Source: Musa acuminata AAA Group
Taxonomy: Eukaryota > Streptophyta > Magnoliopsida > Zingiberales > Musaceae
Direction: 5' to 3'
NCBI RefSeq assembly: GCF_036884655.1
Contig: NC_088357.1
Location: forward strand, 48,193,001-48,257,000
DNA length: 64,000 bases
The position numbers were made by a program, and so were the translations under genes. Positions 22,768-34,923 of the stretch are shown here, piece by piece (position 1 is the first letter of the stretch; each line of letters starts with the position of its first letter). The notes beneath the pieces are model-generated. The model had not been told where the DNA came from, did not search any database, and saw only the letters and a list, made by a program, of their open reading frames with translations.

Positions 22768-23467
22768 TGTCGGTTGCTTTGTTCTTGTCCATGCCTTCAT
22801 TCTGGTGGAAAGAACGATGAGAATTGGAGTCTCGATGTAATCGTTGTCGGCTCTGCTGATTGTTGAGGTGGACACTGTAAATAACGAGAGGAGATTTAGA
22901 TTGTGGATAGCATTTCTGACAAATATATGTGAATCTTTCATTTGCTAATCTCTACAACAAGTTATTCCGGAGATTGTAAACATCTTGTTGCAGTCTTATG
23001 TGTGTGAGACTCAAACACAGGCATGGATGATATACCACCACAAGTGTTGCCTCCATTTATATGAGCTCACTAAGATAACATATTCAATTGCTGTCTACCT
23101 GTCATTCTTCTTTTTCTCCTGTAATTTTCTGACCAAGGAGGAGGCAACAGAGAAGAGAGAACAGCAGTTGATGGCAGAAATTGATACTTATTCAGTACTG
23201 GTGGTTCTGTTCATGATGCCCAGTAGATTTCTTGCGCTTGAGGAATCACCAATTTTTTCGCTGGAACATATCGAAGAACACAAGATACTGTATGCTACCG
23301 GAAAGATAGCAACATATAACAAGAACAGAAAGCCTGTACATCTCTTCTACGAAGGGAGGCAAAGGGAAAATGCCACATTACCCTTGAGGAGAAGATAAAG
23401 AAATTTAAACAAACAAAAGCAAAGAGAAGATACAGAAGCATGTTTACATGACAATGGACCGAGAACA
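22768..23467. other. Region between the small gene and the PUB 3' end
   Basis: It includes the likely 3' UTR of the small gene (to about 22.95 kb) and the 3' UTR of the convergent PUB gene. An open frame at 22985-23398 (+) exists but has no recognisable domain and lies opposite the PUB transcript's expected 3' end. Confidence 0.4.
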
Positions 23468-26400
23468 TTAGCACCGGTATACCGAAAAACTCGTGTTCTT
23501 CCATATCGAACTCAGTGTCCGCCTGAACTTCTTCGATCTTGACTTACAGAGTGTCTTGGACTCTACAATCGTCTCACGACCACCATCCTTCTCGACCTGT
23601 TGTGGCTGCTGCTTCAGGGGGGAAGGCTCTTGCTGGCGCTGCTCCCGGAACAGCTTCAACAACTTCTCGGCCTTCTCCTTACCTTTGGTTGTTCCACTCA
23701 CCGATATTGATATTAGTGATGGTATCACCCCCTCTTGCAAGACCATCTGGCTGCATCTCTCATCGTCACTGCACAGCATCAATAGGCAACACACAACCTG
23801 CTCTTGTTCTGCAGGCTCACCGAAGTCCAAGACCCCCGCAAGACCACAGAAAATGCTTGGGGCCGACATGATTTCCTTCCTTCCTGCTTGGCTTGCTGCT
23901 AAGTTTATCAAGATGGCCAGAGCCTTTTCGGCCAACATTACGCCTTCAGATGCAGAAGGAAATGCGAGGAAAGGATGGAGACTGTTAATGATATCTGATG
24001 ATACGAGGGAAGGGATGTTGGGCATATGTGTGGAGAGGTTGTACAAGGTGTAGAGGGCATCGTACTTGCAGGAGCTTCTTTCAATGTTGTGGTCTCGTAG
24101 AAGCTGGATCAAGAAAGGAACAGCCATACTTGAGCCAATAAGAGGCTTGGCTTCGTCGAGACAGGACAGGCTGAGGTACAGGGCAACTACACACTTGTAC
24201 ATTTCTGAATTTGAGAACATCTGCTCCAGCAATGGTATCAGTCCTGCTGCTATCATCATTCCCTTGTTCCTGATAGAAGAAGATTTGTCATGAGAGTTTA
24301 CAGTGACTAAAATAGCCAAAATAGTTGATAATGAAGCATGTGGCATATATGCAGTAATTGATGTGCAAAGTTAAGGCTGTGTTGGACTGATGACCAAGGG
24401 AATGAACAGGTATAACATTGGTGTTGAATGCCAAATACAAAAGGCACCAACTGCAAAATCCTATCTATCATGAACACTGATAGTGGAATGCAAACTATCA
24501 TGAGATCTAATACCTATTGCTGTTGACCATAAGGTTGAAAAGGGCCATTGCACCAGCTTCTTGAGCCTTCTCATCACCATTGTGGACAGCCATCCTCAAA
24601 AACTGTATAAGCACCTCCACAGCCCCATTAGTACCCATAAAGATCCTTGCTTCTTCATCCTCCTTCAGCAGATTCGTGATCTGCTCAACTATTCTAAACT
24701 GTTTCTGAGCACTTTCAGCCTCATGGAGAGCTGACAGCAAGCTTCGATATCCGCAATTGTGGTAGTGGTTGTCTAAAGATTCAGCATCATTCTCTCTGAG
24801 CTCCTCTCGAATGCCACTCTCTTCCGGAGGAAGGACCTTGACGCATTTCAATTTGGAAGAGCTTGTACAGCCAAAAGAACTGGCGTCGATGGCTTGACAT
24901 TTTGAGAAAGCCAACCACCAATAGTTGACATCCAGGGACTCTGGTGGACCATTTGGAATGGGAAATCCATTTCGTTCACACCAACTAACAATGAGTCGTT
25001 TAACACAATAATTTGGAGTTGAGCACAGATGGGATAGCTGCTGCTGGGTTTTCGGACAGGTACTATGGCCATCATTGAACCATTTCTCAATGCAGAGGCG
25101 CTCGTAGGTCTGTCCAGATGAAACAATGACAGGATCAAACATGAGCTGCAAGGAGATGGGGCACATGAATTCTTCAGGAGGGACTGGCATATTCCCAGAA
25201 TTTCTTCCATTTTGTTTGAAATTGAAAGAGTGTGGCTTAGTTAGCTGTCTCTCGCATGTGTGATTATTCCTACATGGACTGGAGTCATCTTCAAATCCTT
25301 GTACGGTAGGAGAGCGTGGAGTTGATCCCTGAGAATCAGTATCATCTGCATGCTCATTTCTGAAAAGCTTTGAGTACTTTCTCGTGAGATGATACAAGTA
25401 AGATACGATAGATTCCTTCCGCTTGTCATCCTGAGCACGAGCTCTCTCGATAAGTTTTTTGAGGGCTCTTCTTTCCGTCAGTGCTGCTCGGGAAGAAGTA
25501 ATCCCCAACCTTGAAGCAGCTTGGTGGAAAAGTTCAAGCTCTTCACTGTCATTCAAGTTATTCTTAAATTTGCCGTCTTTCTGAAGCAACGAGATTACTT
25601 TTTCACCTGCCTGCTTCTCTGATTGATCCAATTCAAACACAGTTTCCTCCAGCCCACCAACAATTGCAATAATCTAGCATGACAAGAAAAGAATATAATC
25701 ATTTAGCAAAATGAAACATACACAAGTAGAAATGAAATTGCACAATGTTAAGCACTTTTCTCTAAAAAAAGGTAGTCTCCTGATTTTACACACATTTAGA
25801 CTGCCCTAGTTTTAATCTTTCAGTCAAGATATGCATATTCTGATACTAAAGCATTGTTGCTAACTATCACACATTGCATGATAGCTTCCAGGTAAAATGT
25901 CCTGACAACAGTAAAAGGACCGAGTTAATATTCAGTGAGCTCCAATGTTCACCAAAAGCATGCATGTGCCTGAAGTTTGAGGAGTATAAAAAGGAAAAAA
26001 GAATAGCAGCTGTCAACTATTATTAGAACAACCAAAAATCAATTTTAAATGGTGGTAGAGGTGGAATGCTGCCTATTATTCTACAGCTTTATCCAATTAC
26101 AGAGGATTTCTCCATCAGTCAAAACTAAAATCAGGTTTATTTTATAAATGCAAAATCAACCTAGTGTCACTAAATCAGGCTAGCTTCATTTCCACATAAA
26201 AGAAACCGAGTGAAGATTCTAAGTGATTACTTTGTTGGTTCTCGCATAAGCTAACAAACCAAATTTTTAACTCAATTGTTTGAGTATATAAATTTCTTGA
26301 TATAAAATATAGTCAAAATTTTGACAATGAGACTGTCATACAATGATATGCAAATAACTGTAAATGCATACCTGACAACTAATAGGTTCTGGGACTATTT

Positions 26401-27241
26401 CTTCGACATGTCTAAGACTTTCTTGAAGCGCACATTTTGCCTTTTCAAACTTTGTTACAATTGAGTCTCCAGTTATTGCCTAAGAGATCAACACATACAT
26501 AATATAAACGATTCATAAAATAAAACAGTGCTATCAAACAGGATCTACCATAACAATCTTATTATGGATTGTTGGAAAATATCGCCTAAGACTTCATGTT
26601 CCTATTTTCTCAAAGTAACAGCTCCGTGGTAGGAAAGCTAAATTTTGACCAGGAAGAAGGAGGAAAAAAAGAAGAAACCCAATTAATTAGATCAAATTCA
26701 TTAGTTAGGCAAACATATAAGCAGCTTGTACAGTTTAAGGCTCCAAATGTGGCACAGATCCTTAGATATAGGATTTGATCATTCCTATTTCTTAATGAAT
26801 AATGTTTGAGTAGATTAAGGTCGTCAGAGAATTAGATCCTCTAACGAGTAATGACAAAGATAATCACTAATTCTAATCCATACAAATTTGTTCTGCCAAT
26901 TTAACATGAAGTTATTGCCACAAGTAAAAAATGTTCAGTACAGAACATAACCTACAGGAGAAGTACATAATGTCGAAAAACAGGCGATCTTCATGTCAAT
27001 TCCATATGATCAAGATCAGCAGGGCGTACATAGCAGATGTGAAAAGAAAACTCACCAGGTAAAGCTTGCTACATTCTGAGCAATGCTGAAGTAGGCATTT
27101 GGCTTTCTCAAGAGCAACATGCAAGGAGCACAGTGCTTGGATGCCGGACTTACTTCTGGGTCTTGCTGCTTCTATTAACGGAAAGATCTCCAACACCTTA
27201 CAAACAACTGCATGGAGCACCCTAAACATTCTTCCATGTAC
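23468..27241 (-). CDS. PUB45-like: U-box E3 ubiquitin ligase, PUB45/PUB6 type, first exon missing
   Basis: Four exons join in frame on the minus strand: 27241-27056, 26479-26372, 25673-24514 and 24269-23468, giving 751 residues with no start codon. Arabidopsis PUB45 and relatives are about 768 residues, so roughly 17 N-terminal residues, usually on a small first exon, are absent. Exon 1 here opens VHGRM and carries [18 protein letters not shown], the conserved plant-PUB N-terminal (UND-like) domain, followed by AITGDS. The U-box ([18 protein letters not shown], then [14 protein letters not shown]) lies near residues 265-335 and recruits the E2 enzyme. ARM repeats fill most of the last 350 residues and should bind substrates. 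Upstream, the frame is closed by TAA within the expected intron, and a second donor-like CCCGAG|GTAAGTGAC lies only 28 nt from the acceptor, too close for a normal intron. An adjacent first exon was not found. Confidence 0.88.
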
Positions 27242-27540
27242 CTGCTTACACACAGAACAAGTCACTTACCTCGGGGAGAAAACAATTGTTCCAACTACAC
27301 CATTTTCTGATATATATATAATTATATATATATATAGAACATACGAAGTTTAATCGCCAAATTTAAGTTGAAATTAAGGGATATTCTGTTAATGTTCTTT
27401 GCAGAAAGTTAACAAAACGACATTAATTCGTTAACACGCCTTGTCTTGTAGGCATTGCAACAGTGTGTGTGAAACTTTGAAATCATGAAACCATCAAGAA
27501 AAGGAGTTTTCTCGCTCAAAAGAAGGGCAAGAAAAGAAGA
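27242..27540. other. Junction between two 5'-incomplete genes
   Basis: These 300 bp separate the first visible PUB exon (minus) from the first visible RNase J exon (plus). They contain a TA-rich run at about 27311-27335 and otherwise unremarkable AT-rich DNA. Neither the small PUB first exon nor any of the several hundred missing N-terminal residues of RNase J fits here. It is therefore a rearrangement breakpoint or an assembly join. Confidence 0.65.
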
Positions 27541-28052
27541 TCTGTCAGTGAAGCAGCTGTAGCAGATGCATTACTGCGACGCATTTCAGAGGCAAAAGGA
27601 AGGGTTATAACTACACAATTTGCTTCTAACATACATCGTCTTGGAAGTGTCAAAGCTGCTGCTGATTTAACTGGACGAAAAATGGTAAGCTGCTTCAAAT
27701 TCTTTAGCTCTTTTGATTGTTTTCCTGATAGACAATGTTCTCTGACTACATGGTACACAATCATTTTGGATACTTTGAGAGTTATGATTAATCAACAGGT
27801 ATTAGTTGGTATGTCTCTGAGAACTTATTTAGATGCCGCTTTCAAGGATGGAAAGGCTCCAATTGATCCTTCCATTTTGGTAAGGAAAATGTTATTAGCA
27901 TGTCTTAACTTTTTCAATTTTCTTATTCCATGTTCTGAAAGAGGTCAAAAAATGAGAACTCAAGAGGATACATTTTTCTCATCTTTTCTTTCTATATGGC
28001 TATTTTTTGTGTAATATATTCTCTGCTTAACAATGTGGCAAACTTTTTGTAG

Positions 28053-28184
<132 letters not shown>

Positions 28185-28832
28185 TAAATGTATTGTCCAC
28201 AAAGATCATCACAAATTTACAATAGCATGCAAATGCGTTGATCATTGTGTCAGGCAGAACCAAGAGCTGCATTAAATCTTGCATCCTTTGGTAGCAGCCA
28301 TTCTCTAAAACTGGGAAAAGATGATGTTGTTTTGTATTCTGCTAAGGTAATAATCAATTTCTTGGATACTACCATGCCTTTTGTTTCCATATTTTTGGTC
28401 ATTGTCTTCTTGCACTTGGAAACTCCAATTTTATACTTTATTGTTTTGTTCTTATCTGTTTCCCAAATTGCCTTGCTGCCTGATTTTTAACAGCATTATA
28501 TTTGTGACATAATGTCATTGTTTATGGTTTTATTAATAGATTGGACATGGTTTTCTTGTTATAGGTAATTCCTGGAAATGAGACTCGAGTGATGAAGATG
28601 CTAAACCGCATATCAGACCTTGGTCCAACGATCATAATGGGCAAAAATGCTGGATTGCATACATCTGGCCATGCTTACCGTGGAGAATTGGTATCTGCAT
28701 TATTTTTCTTTCTTTGACACTTATTTGTAACTTTTCATATTATTTAGGTTGGACTGTTATTCAGCCTTCCACGTAAATGTTCAACTTACAAGATGAATCT
28801 AAACAGAAATGTAATCTTATTAAATTTTGTAG

Positions 28833-28967
<135 letters not shown>

Positions 28968-29326
28968 TGATTTGACCAAGAATCTGTGCCTTAGATCATC
29001 ATTATTTCTACTATTTTCTTCACTAGTTAAATATTTCGTAGAACATGTAGTTGTTAGTGTGGTTTGGTTATGATTTTTGTCACTTGGAAAAAAAAATTAA
29101 TGCCCTATTTCCAGCCTGAACATGTATGTTGATAGTTATTTGTCATTTTGAATTTTTTTATTTAATTTGTGTTATCTGTTCAATGTTCAAACTTCAAATT
29201 ATATGTTTTCCTGGCAGTCTCAATGTAAAATTGTCTAGCCTGGAAGATAACAAATTTTGTACACAATCAGCTACCAGCAGAGATATTAAAATTGTGGTGG
29301 ATTCTCTAAAATTTCCCTACACAAAT

Positions 29327-30149
29327 CAGTGATTTAAAAAGCGCTAGGTGCCAAAAGGCACTAAGGTTCAAAAACGTCTGAGGCGCTAGGCGCTCGCCCG
29401 AGCGAAGCGAGACGCTAAAATATAAAAATATATAATATAATTAATAAATATAATTATTTAAAATTTTAAATAAAAATATGTTATTAAATTAAGAAAATCT
29501 ATTAACAGTATCGAAAAGTAATCATTTCAAATAAACTTAATATTAACAGTATACTGTATACTGAGCCTGCTGACTGAGAAACAAGGAAGCAGCGGCAGCA
29601 GCGGGAAAGGGAGCGGGAGTGACGAGCAGCGGGAGGCGCGAGCGGCGACAGCGACAGCGACAGCGTTTGCGAGCAGCGATAGCGGCGAGCAGCGGGAGCA
29701 GGAGTGGCGAGCAGCGAGAGGCGCGAGCGGCGACAGAGGCAGCGTTTGCGAGCAGCGACAGCGGGAGAAGGAGCGACGAGCAGCGGGAGGCGCGAGCGGC
29801 GACAGAGGCAGCGTTTGCGAGCAGCGACAGCGTTTGCAAGCAGCGACAGCAGCGAGATCGGGAGTGGCAGCGGCTGCGGGTTAGGGTTGGGTAAGGGTTA
29901 TATCGATTTAGTTGGTTTAATTGAACCAACTAACCAACCGAACCAGGACCGAAGCAGACCTAAAATCCTGGTTCGGTCGCCTTAGTTTACCCAGGCGCTC
30001 GCCCGAAGCATCCGGCGCTTGGGCTCGGGCGAGCGCCCAGGCGGCGCCTGTTTGAAGCGCGCCGCATGGGAGATTAGCGAGGCGCTCGAGCCTCGCCTCG
30101 CCTCGCCCGAGCGCCTAGGCGAGCGCCCGAGCGCCTTTTTCAATCACTG
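29327..30149. mobile_element. Non-autonomous hAT-like DNA transposon
   Basis: The element begins CAGTGATTTAAAAAGCGCT and ends in the inverse, AGCGCCTTTTTCAATCACTG, a terminal inverted repeat of about 20 bp. It is flanked by ACACAAAT (29319-29326) and GCACGAAT (30150-30157), an 8-bp target duplication with two differences. An 8-bp duplication and CA(G)TG-type ends point to the hAT superfamily. Length is 823 bp and no transposase is encoded. Inside are GC-rich inverted arms rich in GGCGCT/AGCGCC and a minisatellite at about 29590-29870. It sits in the RNase J intron 28947-31414. Confidence 0.8.
29590..29870. repeat. GC-rich minisatellite inside the hAT-like element
   Basis: A variable unit of about 45-60 bp recurs several times, built from GAGGCGCGAGCGGCGACAG and GCAGCGTTTGCGAGCAGCGA. 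It creates long repetitive frames on both strands (Ala/Ser/Arg rich) that are not genes. Composition is far more GC-rich than the intron around it. Confidence 0.75.
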
Positions 30150-31395
30150 GCACGAATCCAATTTTTCATATTACTTAGTCATTTAGGTGTTTCTTTTCAT
30201 GTCAACTAGTTAAATTGCTGACATGATTCCAAGATCATTAGTTCCAATCAAAATAGATGTCAGCTCGGTTGCACATTGTGGAGTATCTAAAACATGGTAA
30301 CGTCTCTATTTTGCATAGCAAAGAACTGACTACTAGCTCACACAAATTTACATTTTGGGTAGCCAATGGCTAAAGATTATTTTATTAATCCAACAATTAA
30401 ATTTGTTTGTTTTAAGTGAGTGATGCATGGTACCTATCTCTGCCCATAACTTATGTCTGTTGGGTGGGGCAATGGAATCAAATCTTGAACATATTGGTCA
30501 ATATGGACTAACATATATCAGTTTGATGGCCAACCAGTACATGGACCAAGCAAATTGCACTCTGTTTCAATATGAGCACACTGCCCTGTAATCTTATTGG
30601 TACTGAGCTGTACCAGTCAGAAAGCCTGCCATATGCTACCTTTATCTGATCATATAACCCCAAATACAAACCTCAAATAGTCATCTTTCTTGATTCTTTT
30701 GTTGCCTATCCTCTTCTTCACTGCTGCCGTTGCTATCAATGTCGGTATGTAAATCCTCGTGCCTTTACTGCCTTCCCTCCATTACTGTACTGACCCATAC
30801 CAACCTAGTCAACTTGGTATTGTGCAGGATTGTTAGAAGGCAATGTAGTTCCCTTTGTTTTCCAGGTTGAGATTAATCTTGTTATAACTTGCCACAATTT
30901 ACAGAAAGACCATCTCTAATTTAATGTTTCAGAGCCGTCTAGATTTGTGCTGATGTTCAAGGTCTGTTGTGGGGAGCCATTTTATCATACTTAATTTTGG
31001 AAATTACAGGCCATTTCTCTGCTTATATCATTTGAAGGTTTCTATTTGATAGAGTTTTTTAGTAACTCAGATTTCTTGCACATAAAGTAATCATTAGGTT
31101 TTGGTTTATGGTGAAGGGGAAAAGTTGAGATGGTGAGAGGGTTGGTGTTTAGATTCTATGGGCAATTATTCTGGATCAAGTTTTGTAAACCATAGCAAAT
31201 AGTTATGTATTAACATGTAAATTTATTGGATCAGATAAGGACAATAAAAAAAAGAGGGCAAGTCTGTTTAAGATGGAAAAAGGTGTGGGTGGGTCTCATT
31301 CAAGATGAAATACACCAAGATTTTCTTTATCACATATACAATTGTGCTTTTGTGTTATTTTATCACGTAAGCTTGGCGTGAACCTTATGCATTAG

Positions 31396-31701
<306 letters not shown>

Positions 31702-33994
31702 TAACACATTATTTTAGATATTTTTTAACCAAGTCTGTTTTTACAGATGAAAATAGATATTATTGGTTTAGTTACTGTGATATTTGATAGTATAAGACTG
31801 TTAAATATGCATATTCTGACATATTCATTCAAATTCCTTAAAGAATATAAATTTGTTGTCTGTAAAGTTTATACACTGCAGGGTACTATCTGATGCCACA
31901 TTTTCTTGGAGATTCTAGATTTCATTGGTTTAAATAGAAAACTGGACTTCATTTTCACTTTATAGTTTTTGTTCTATTTATAGTGAAGCTTATTCATTTC
32001 CACTGTAAAAAGTTGTGTATTGTACACATTAGTGGACAGAGTCCATATCGACCATGTTCTTGCATTCCCATGAGAATAGAAAGGTAAAGCAATACTTATA
32101 TTCTAGATCTCCAGCTGTTCATTCTTTCTTTTTCTTATTTGGTTTCATGTATATGATTCTATCTACAGCAACATGATGGATCAGGAAAGAAACATCTTGT
32201 GTTGTAAATTAGAATATGTAACAATATGTTTGTTTCATTGCCTTTCATTGTTCGATCTATGGTCATTCCATTCTTCTGTTTTGATTTAAATTTCATGCAT
32301 TTCAAGTTCTCTTTAATTGAGAATTGATGTGTCGCAACCATGTCTGAACAATCAAGTTTAAGATATTATTTTATTTCTGTTGTCTTCTATGCTGAACGAT
32401 CTTTTATATTCTTTTTATCGAGTAATAATTATTCAGAACTGTTAAGGATAATAATTCTCAACGATTGCTTATTCTTATTTTACCAGCATGGAGATTTTGC
32501 GCCCTCAAGCTGTAAATGGTTCATCACAAGCATGTTTAAAAGGAAAAATAAGAATCACCACGCGTTGTTTATGGCTAGATAGAGGAAAGCTTCTGGATGC
32601 TCTGTATAAAGCTGCACACGCTGCACTCTCAAGCTGTCCTGTGAATTGTCCGCTGGCTCACATGGAACGAATCGTATCTGAAGTATTAAGGAAGATCGTT
32701 AGGAAATACAGCAGCAAAAGGCCTGATGTCATTGCAATTGCAGTGGAGAACACCACTGGAGTTGTAACTGAAGAATTGAAGACTCGATTATCTGGAAAAT
32801 CTCGTGGTAGTTTTGGGCTCTCTGCTGCTGCTCAGGCATTCAATATGCGTGCAACAAAGCATTCAAGTAGACAGTTCAATGAATATAGTGATTCTTTGCC
32901 TTCAAGCAGGCAGCTTGATGAAGTTGGGGATTCTGCCATCGATGTGAACAACATAGAAATGGACTCTTCTGAAGGTACCATTTGCTCATAGACTAGTAAT
33001 CTGGCTTTTTTTGCTGTGGATAAGAATAGTAAGGAGATTATGGAGGAGAAATGTATTGTTTCTTTAATAAGTAGCTCTTAGTTGTTTAGGAATATATAAT
33101 ATTCTTTTAGCAGCTTTAGTTAATAGCTTAGTCAGTAGATTTACTGCTTGATATATGGGCTTATGTTGTTCTTATCCATGTCATCCATAAATTTTATGTT
33201 TGTTGTATACCTTAGACTTCTGACACTATTTGATCTCTGTTTTTGTAGGCGAGAGTTTTGATGCTGATCAAACGATGCCTGAGGTTGCAACTAAAAACTC
33301 TGACCAAGATGAATTATCTTCTCATGCATCCCAAGAACCAGATGATATTGTTGAACTTGTCAAAGCATCTTCTTCTGTCCAACAGACAACAGCTAGTGAC
33401 TGTGGTTTGGAAGAGAATATGGGTGTTGATAAAAACGGAACACCTGGCAGCAAGGGGCCTAACAGATTGTTAAATGCTAAGAAATCTGCAAAGCGTAATA
33501 AGTGGAAGCCTGAGGAGGTGCAAAGACTGATAATATTACGTGCTGGATTGGATAGCAAATTCCGGAGTGCTAAAGCGAGAATGGTTCTCTGGGAAGAGAT
33601 ATCAACTGATATGTTAAACGATGGAATAAATCGTAGTCCCGCACAATGCAAGTCTCTCTGGGCATCACTGGTTCAGAAATATGAGGTATCTTTTCTGTTT
33701 ACGCCTTCAATTCTCTGCTACTTAGGGCTACTTCAGTGGCACATTTTTTATTTTCGAATTATTTATTCTGGTTAGTTCTTGAAAGGGAAATGCTGCGAAA
33801 AATGTATACATTTGTTATAGGGGTTGTCTTCTTTTTTTAATCGAAAAATGTATAAATTATAGTATAAATTTATTGCTCATATTACATTTTTCGTATGGCA
33901 GGAAAGTAGAAGAAATGAGAAAAGTAGAAAAACCTGGCCCCACTTTGCTGCCATGGATGAAGTTTTGTCCGCTGGTGACCAGGCAATGAAATGA

Positions 33995-34697
33995 ACAGCT
34001 GAGTGGCTTATTATGTTGCACGGAACACCCGATGTGGCAGAGAAGCACCTTTTGATTGATTCGTAATGCCATATCATCATCACCAGAGGCTGTCTGTCGA
34101 GAGCAATCTTTTTTATCACGAGAGCACAGTGCGGAAATTTTGGTGGTGTGGATTGTTCGGAGGGTGTGATGAAGCTATTAGCTCTATGGACAATGCTAGG
34201 CAGGTTTTGTTCGAATGGAATGGCTATGTATGCTCCATTAAATATTAAAAATTTCCTTCTTTTTTTTATCTTAGCACTTTAACAAAGGATGTGACATTGA
34301 TTGCTTTTAAAGATCATTCGCCTCGACATTGAAAAGTGGTGGCGATGGTTTCGATATTGAAAAGTGCTCATGAATACGCCGTAAGGAAGCAGAAGAAGAC
34401 CTCAAAGGGCTGCGCTGCATGTCCAATATAATGGGATTCCGACGCTTTCTAACCGAACTAGCATATGTTCTTTTCCAGTGTACCTGAAGCGTCTCCTGTG
34501 CTCTCTGTTTTATCTTGGAGGATTTCCGTAAGGCATCCATCCTGTCAAACCTTGTCATAAAAGATTAAAAAGAATATACTGGAACTGTGGAGTGAAAACG
34601 CAAGGATCAATAATATATCAATATAGAGCCACAGATCTCTCTATATACACGCAATAACCAACCGATGAATGAAGGGAAAAAGAAATAATACATGAAT
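33995..34697. other. Convergent 3' region between RNase J and the DUF707 gene
   Basis: About 700 bp shared by the two convergent 3' UTRs. An 83-codon frame at 34307-34558 (-) is basic and Ser/Arg-rich but has no recognisable domain, and most likely lies in the DUF707 3' UTR. Confidence 0.45.
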
Positions 34698-34882
34698 TTA
34701 AACGCCTGTTGAGTTCAGGGGGCTGATCCCTTTTGAAAGATAATATGCCTTCTCAGCTTCCGACAATCGCTTCCGAAATATCCCCCACTCTTTTTTGCAC
34801 CTCTCTCTGACCTGTAAAAAATCAGGAGATGTTTGGAGCATTAGGAGGGCACAATAAATCCAACAGCAATCCAACAAGCACG

Positions 34883-34923
<41 letters not shown>

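Noticed and set aside
27265..27300. A first exon of PUB ending at the strong donor CCCGAG|GTAAGTGAC
   Set aside because: Only 28 nt separate it from the acceptor, too short for a plant intron, and its reading frame lacks the expected N-terminal sequence.
29543..29985. Ala/Ser/Arg-rich frames on both strands
   Set aside because: They follow the minisatellite inside the hAT-like element; repeats give long frames by chance and no transposase motif is present.
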